This document shows, piece after piece, positions 61,053 to 64,000 of a stretch of DNA of 64,000 nucleotides. The notes under the pieces were generated by a model, which ran no database searches, was not told the origin of the DNA, and was given only the letters and a program-made list of their open reading frames with translations. The stretch is from Roseomonas indoligenes (lineage in GTDB: Bacteria; Pseudomonadota; Alphaproteobacteria; Acetobacterales; Acetobacteraceae), in assembly GCF_017813365.1 (NCBI RefSeq), contig NZ_JAGIZA010000014.1:62001-126000 (forward strand), in the 5' to 3' direction. Numbering within the stretch: position 1 is the stretch's first letter; every line of letters begins with the position of its first letter. The translations under genes and the position numbers were made by a program.

Positions 61053-62537
61053 ATGAAGCTCGCCATCGGCATGTTCAAGCATGAGACGAATACCTTCTCG
61101 CCGGTTCCGACCCGGTGGGAGGATTTCGGGCCTGGCGGTCCCCTCTTCGGGGACGAGGCCTACAGGGCCTTTCGCCACTCCGGCTACGGCCTCTCCGGCC
61201 TTCTCGACGTGGCCGAAGAAATGGGGGCGGACATCACCGTGCCGATCGCGGCGCGCGCCCTGCCGAGCGCGCCAGTGGAGCGCACGGCGTTCGAGCGGCT
61301 TTCCGACATCCTGTGCCAGGCAGCCCTTTCCTGCGACGCGATGCTGCTGGACCTGCACGGCGCCATGGTGGCCGAGGGCGTGGAGGATGGAGAGGGCGAG
61401 CTGCTGGCGCGCATCCGGCACGTTCGCCCGGGCCTGCCGATCGGCGCCTCGCTGGATTCCCACGCCAACCTCTCGGACCTATTCATCGCAAACTGCACGG
61501 TCATGCCGGGCTACCGGACCTACCCTCACACGGACATGCCGGCGACTGGGCGCATGGCAGCGCGGATGCTGCGGGATGTGCTGGAAGGGCGGCTCGACCC
61601 GGTCACCGTCGTGCGGCGCTGCCCGATGCTACCGGATATGGTGAAGTGCATTACCGATGCGGAGCCCATGTCCCTGCTGATCGAGGCGGCCGCCAGGGCG
61701 GAGCGGGAGGGCATGCCCTGCGTCACCGTCTTCACCGGTTTTCCGCTGGCCGACACGGCGGATACCGGCCTCTGCGTCCTCGCCACGGCGAGCGGGGATG
61801 CCGCGCGCGCGGCGGCGGTTGCCCAGGAGATCGTGGACCTCGCCTGGTCGCTGCGCGACCGCTTCACGACCCCGGCCTTTGAGCCGCTGGCGGACTCCAT
61901 CGAGCGCGCGGCGGCCATGGGAGCTGCGGAGGGCTCGGGCCCCGTGATCCTCGCAGACATGTCCGACAACTGCCACTCGGGTGGCACCATGGATTCCATG
62001 GCCGTCATCGCCGCCGCGCTCGAGAGGGGCTTGGACGGCATCCTGGCCGGGCCGATCTGCGACCCGGAGTCGGTTGCGCGGATGATCGAGGCGGGGGTCG
62101 GCGCCACCATCACCCTCGACATCGGCGGCAAGCGGCCTATTCCAGCCCTGAAGGAGCCCCTGCACCCGCTGCGGCTCACCGGCACCGTCCGCAGCATTGC
62201 TCTGGGCCGTTTCACGGTGGAGGGGCCGATCTTCACCGGCATGCCCGTCGATCTCGGCCGCTGCGCGGTGCTGGAGACCGGCCGCCTGACGCTGGTGGTG
62301 AGTGAGGCGCGCGTGGAGGCGCTGGACCCGCTCCAGTACCGCATCTTCGGGCTGGAGCCGACGCGCTTCCGCTATGTCGTCCTGAAGTCGAAGACCAACC
62401 ACCGCCCGAGCTTCCTGCCGCTCGCCCGCGCCAACGTCGAATGCCAGGGGCCCGGTGTGGCCACGCTCGACCTGCAAGCGCTCGACTTCCGGCACGTCCG
62501 CCGCCCCATCTTTCCCCTGGACAGGAGCAACGCATGA
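61053..62537 (+). CDS. M81 family metallopeptidase, MlrC-like
   Basis: This 494-residue protein matches the MlrC/M81 family: KLAIGMFKHETNTFSP at the start, DAMLLDLHGAMV, GASLDSHANLS, MPGYRTYPHTDM and ADMSDNCHSGGTMDS. Asp and His in these motifs would bind zinc. MlrC cleaves the linear tetrapeptide of microcystin breakdown, but most homologues have other, unknown amide substrates. ATG 61053 is used. Its stop overlaps the start of a peptide-type ABC binding protein (ATGA at 62534-62537), fitting import and hydrolysis of one compound. Confidence 0.88.
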   Translation: MKLAIGMFKHETNTFSPVPTRWEDFGPGGPLFGDEAYRAFRHSGYGLSGLLDVAEEMGADITVPIAARALPSAPVERTAFERLSDILCQAALSCDAMLLDLHGAMVAEGVEDGEGELLARIRHVRPGLPIGASLDSHANLSDLFIANCTVMPGYRTYPHTDMPATGRMAARMLRDVLEGRLDPVTVVRRCPMLPDMVKCITDAEPMSLLIEAAARAEREGMPCVTVFTGFPLADTADTGLCVLATASGDAARAAAVAQEIVDLAWSLRDRFTTPAFEPLADSIERAAAMGAAEGSGPVILADMSDNCHSGGTMDSMAVIAAALERGLDGILAGPICDPESVARMIEAGVGATITLDIGGKRPIPALKEPLHPLRLTGTVRSIALGRFTVEGPIFTGMPVDLGRCAVLETGRLTLVVSEARVEALDPLQYRIFGLEPTRFRYVVLKSKTNHRPSFLPLARANVECQGPGVATLDLQALDFRHVRRPIFPLDRSNA

Positions 62538-64000
62538 TCCGCCACCCGGCACGGCGCATCCTCGCCGCCCTCGCGCTTGTCCTCGGTATCGGGGGCACTG
62601 CGGAAGCCCAGACCACCATCCGCTGGGGGAACAACGGCGAGGTCACCACCATGGACCCGCACGGCGTGTTCAGCACGGCCAATGCGGCCCTGCTGGGCAA
62701 CATCTACGATTCCCTCGTGCGGCTGGATCGCAATCTGGTTTTCCAGCCCGGGCTCGCCACCGCCTGGGTGGCGGTGGCGCCCGACCATTACCGCTTCACC
62801 ATCCGCCAGGGCGTGCGGTTCCACGACGGCACGCCCATGACGGCGGCGGATGTCGTCGCTTCGATACGGCGCGCCAGCGTGCCGAACTCGCCCTATGCCT
62901 CCGTGACCCACATGATCCGGGAGGTGCAGCAGAGCGGTCCCGATACGGTCGATGTCCTGCTCCGCGGGCCCTACCCGGTCCTCATCAACGACCTTGCCGG
63001 CATCTCGATCCTGAGCGAGGCCTGGATGAAGGCCCATGACGCCCTGCTTCCCACCGACCCGGCCCGCGGGACGGCCGGCTACGCCAACGTCAACACCAAC
63101 GGCACCGGCCCTTTCCGCCTCGTCTCGCGCCAGCTGGATTCTGAGACCGTGCTCGAGGCTTTCCCGGACTGGTGGGACAAGCGGGAGCACAACATCGACC
63201 GGATCTCCTTCCGGCCGGTGCCGAACGACGCCACCCGCCTCGCCGGCCTGCTCTCCGGCCAGCTGGACGTGATCACGCCCGTGCCGCTCCAGGACGCCGA
63301 GCGCCTGCGGCAGAATCCGGGCATCACCCTCGTCGAGGCGCAGGACTTGCGCGTCATGTATTTCGGTTTCAACGTTGGGGCAGCCCACCAGACGGCCGCG
63401 GGCGCCGGCCCCAACCCGCTGGCGGACCGCCGCGTGCGGCAGGCGATGACCATGGCGCTCGATGTGCCGGCCATCACCCGCGCCATCATGCGCGGCCTGA
63501 CCCAGCCGACCCATGCCCTGATCGCCCGCGAGATCACGGGCTACGAGCCCGCGCAGGCGGTGCAGCGCGCCAGCTACGACCCGGAGGGCGCCAAGCGGCT
63601 GCTCGCCGAGGCCGGCTACCCGGACGGCTTCACCATCGGGCTGGAATGTCCCAACGACCGCTTCGTGAACGGCGACCGGCTCTGCCAGGCGGCCGCGGCG
63701 ATGTGGGCGCGCGTGGGGGTGAAGGTCAGCTACTCCGGCGCGCGCTACGCCGCCTTTATCCAGCGCTTCCTGAAGCAGGAACCGGACATGTACCTGATGG
63801 GCTGGGCCAATACGCCGCAGCTCGATGGCTTCTCCATCCTGAACAACGTCTTTCACACCCGGGACCAGCGGAGCGGCAGCTGGAACGCCGGCGGGTACGC
63901 GGATCCTGCTTTCGATGCCCTCGTCGACCGGACAGCGACCGAGATGGACCTCGGAAAGCGCACGAGCCTGCTGACCGAGGCCTTCGCCCTGGAGCGGGCA
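62534..64000 (+). CDS. ABC transporter peptide-type substrate-binding protein (3' end outside window)
   Basis: The frame is open from ATG 62534 to the right edge, 489 codons. A signal peptide (RRILAALALVLGIGGTAEAQ) is followed by the SBP_bac_5 pattern: TTIRWGNNGEVTTMDPHGV, IYDSLVRLD, YRFTIRQGVRFHDGTPMTAADVV, then GFNVG and VRQAMTMALDV. Family members bind oligopeptides, nickel or sugars' derivatives in the periplasm for a Dpp/Opp-type permease, expected just downstream. It is translationally coupled to the M81 gene. Confidence 0.92.
   Translation, partial: MIRHPARRILAALALVLGIGGTAEAQTTIRWGNNGEVTTMDPHGVFSTANAALLGNIYDSLVRLDRNLVFQPGLATAWVAVAPDHYRFTIRQGVRFHDGTPMTAADVVASIRRASVPNSPYASVTHMIREVQQSGPDTVDVLLRGPYPVLINDLAGISILSEAWMKAHDALLPTDPARGTAGYANVNTNGTGPFRLVSRQLDSETVLEAFPDWWDKREHNIDRISFRPVPNDATRLAGLLSGQLDVITPVPLQDAERLRQNPGITLVEAQDLRVMYFGFNVGAAHQTAAGAGPNPLADRRVRQAMTMALDVPAITRAIMRGLTQPTHALIAREITGYEPAQAVQRASYDPEGAKRLLAEAGYPDGFTIGLECPNDRFVNGDRLCQAAAAMWARVGVKVSYSGARYAAFIQRFLKQEPDMYLMGWANTPQLDGFSILNNVFHTRDQRSGSWNAGGYADPAFDALVDRTATEMDLGKRTSLLTEAFALERA

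Overview
The window looks like chromosomal DNA of a high-GC alphaproteobacterium, most likely an Acetobacteraceae member of the Roseomonas type. The evidence is uniformly GC-rich coding sequence, several orphan Bug/TctC-type periplasmic binding proteins, MmgE/PrpD and PrpF proteins, many twin-arginine (Tat) leaders, and small c-type cytochromes beside molybdenum hydroxylase subunits. I saw no rRNA, tRNA, CRISPR array or phage module. One IS5-family element and a few decayed genes are the only clear mobile or broken parts.

Layout. 1-6.3 kb: the end of a GlxA-type regulator, then a three-subunit molybdenum hydroxylase (2Fe-2S subunit, Mo subunit, cytochrome c) with an alpha/beta hydrolase, divergent from an AraC regulator and a small soluble histidine kinase. 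6.4-17.4 kb: three large winged-helix/NB-ARC-like ATPase regulators (STAND type) with a shared C-terminal tail. One is translationally coupled to a Bug binding protein and one follows an MFS transporter. 17.6-21 kb: a FAS1-domain protein, an exported DsrE-like protein, and an exported beta-lactamase-fold/DUF302 fusion that has lost its catalytic residues. 21-27 kb: tautomerase, isochorismatase-like hydrolase, TehA-like transporter, Tat-exported chloroperoxidase-like hydrolase, LysR regulator, EamA transporter. 27-32.8 kb: minus-strand genes for a SnoaL-like protein, two cupins and two royal-jelly-protein/SMP-30-like proteins (one with a stop codon inside its Tat leader), then cytochrome c, GlcG/HbpS and DUF983 genes. 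32.9-34.3 kb: a MocR-type regulator.

34.3-39 kb is patchy. A decayed CHASE3 sensor gene lies upstream of a hydrolase, an NmrA-like and an MBL-fold gene, followed by non-coding DNA and a small repeat-containing lipoprotein. 39-50 kb: two Tat-exported epoxide-hydrolase-like proteins, a glutamine amidotransferase, an exported hydrolase, a DipZ-like CcdA/thioredoxin fusion facing an OmpR/EnvZ-type pair across an array of direct repeats, then Ohr, DUF6130 and SDR genes.

50.1-57.7 kb is the most coherent unit: a seven-gene operon (PrpF-type isomerase, Bug protein, isocitrate-lyase-family lyase, LeuC/LeuD-type hydratase, MmgE/PrpD protein, second Bug protein) divergent from a GntR/UTRA regulator, with a palindrome between them. 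Its enzymes match, family by family, the isomerase-hydratase-lyase steps of 2,3-dimethylmaleate degradation, or the C5 analogue through itaconate and citraconate. This suggests uptake of a branched unsaturated di- or tricarboxylate and its cleavage to pyruvate plus a short acid. The window ends with the IS5 element, an SDR remnant, a LysR regulator, an M81 (MlrC-like) peptidase and the start of a peptide-type ABC binding protein.
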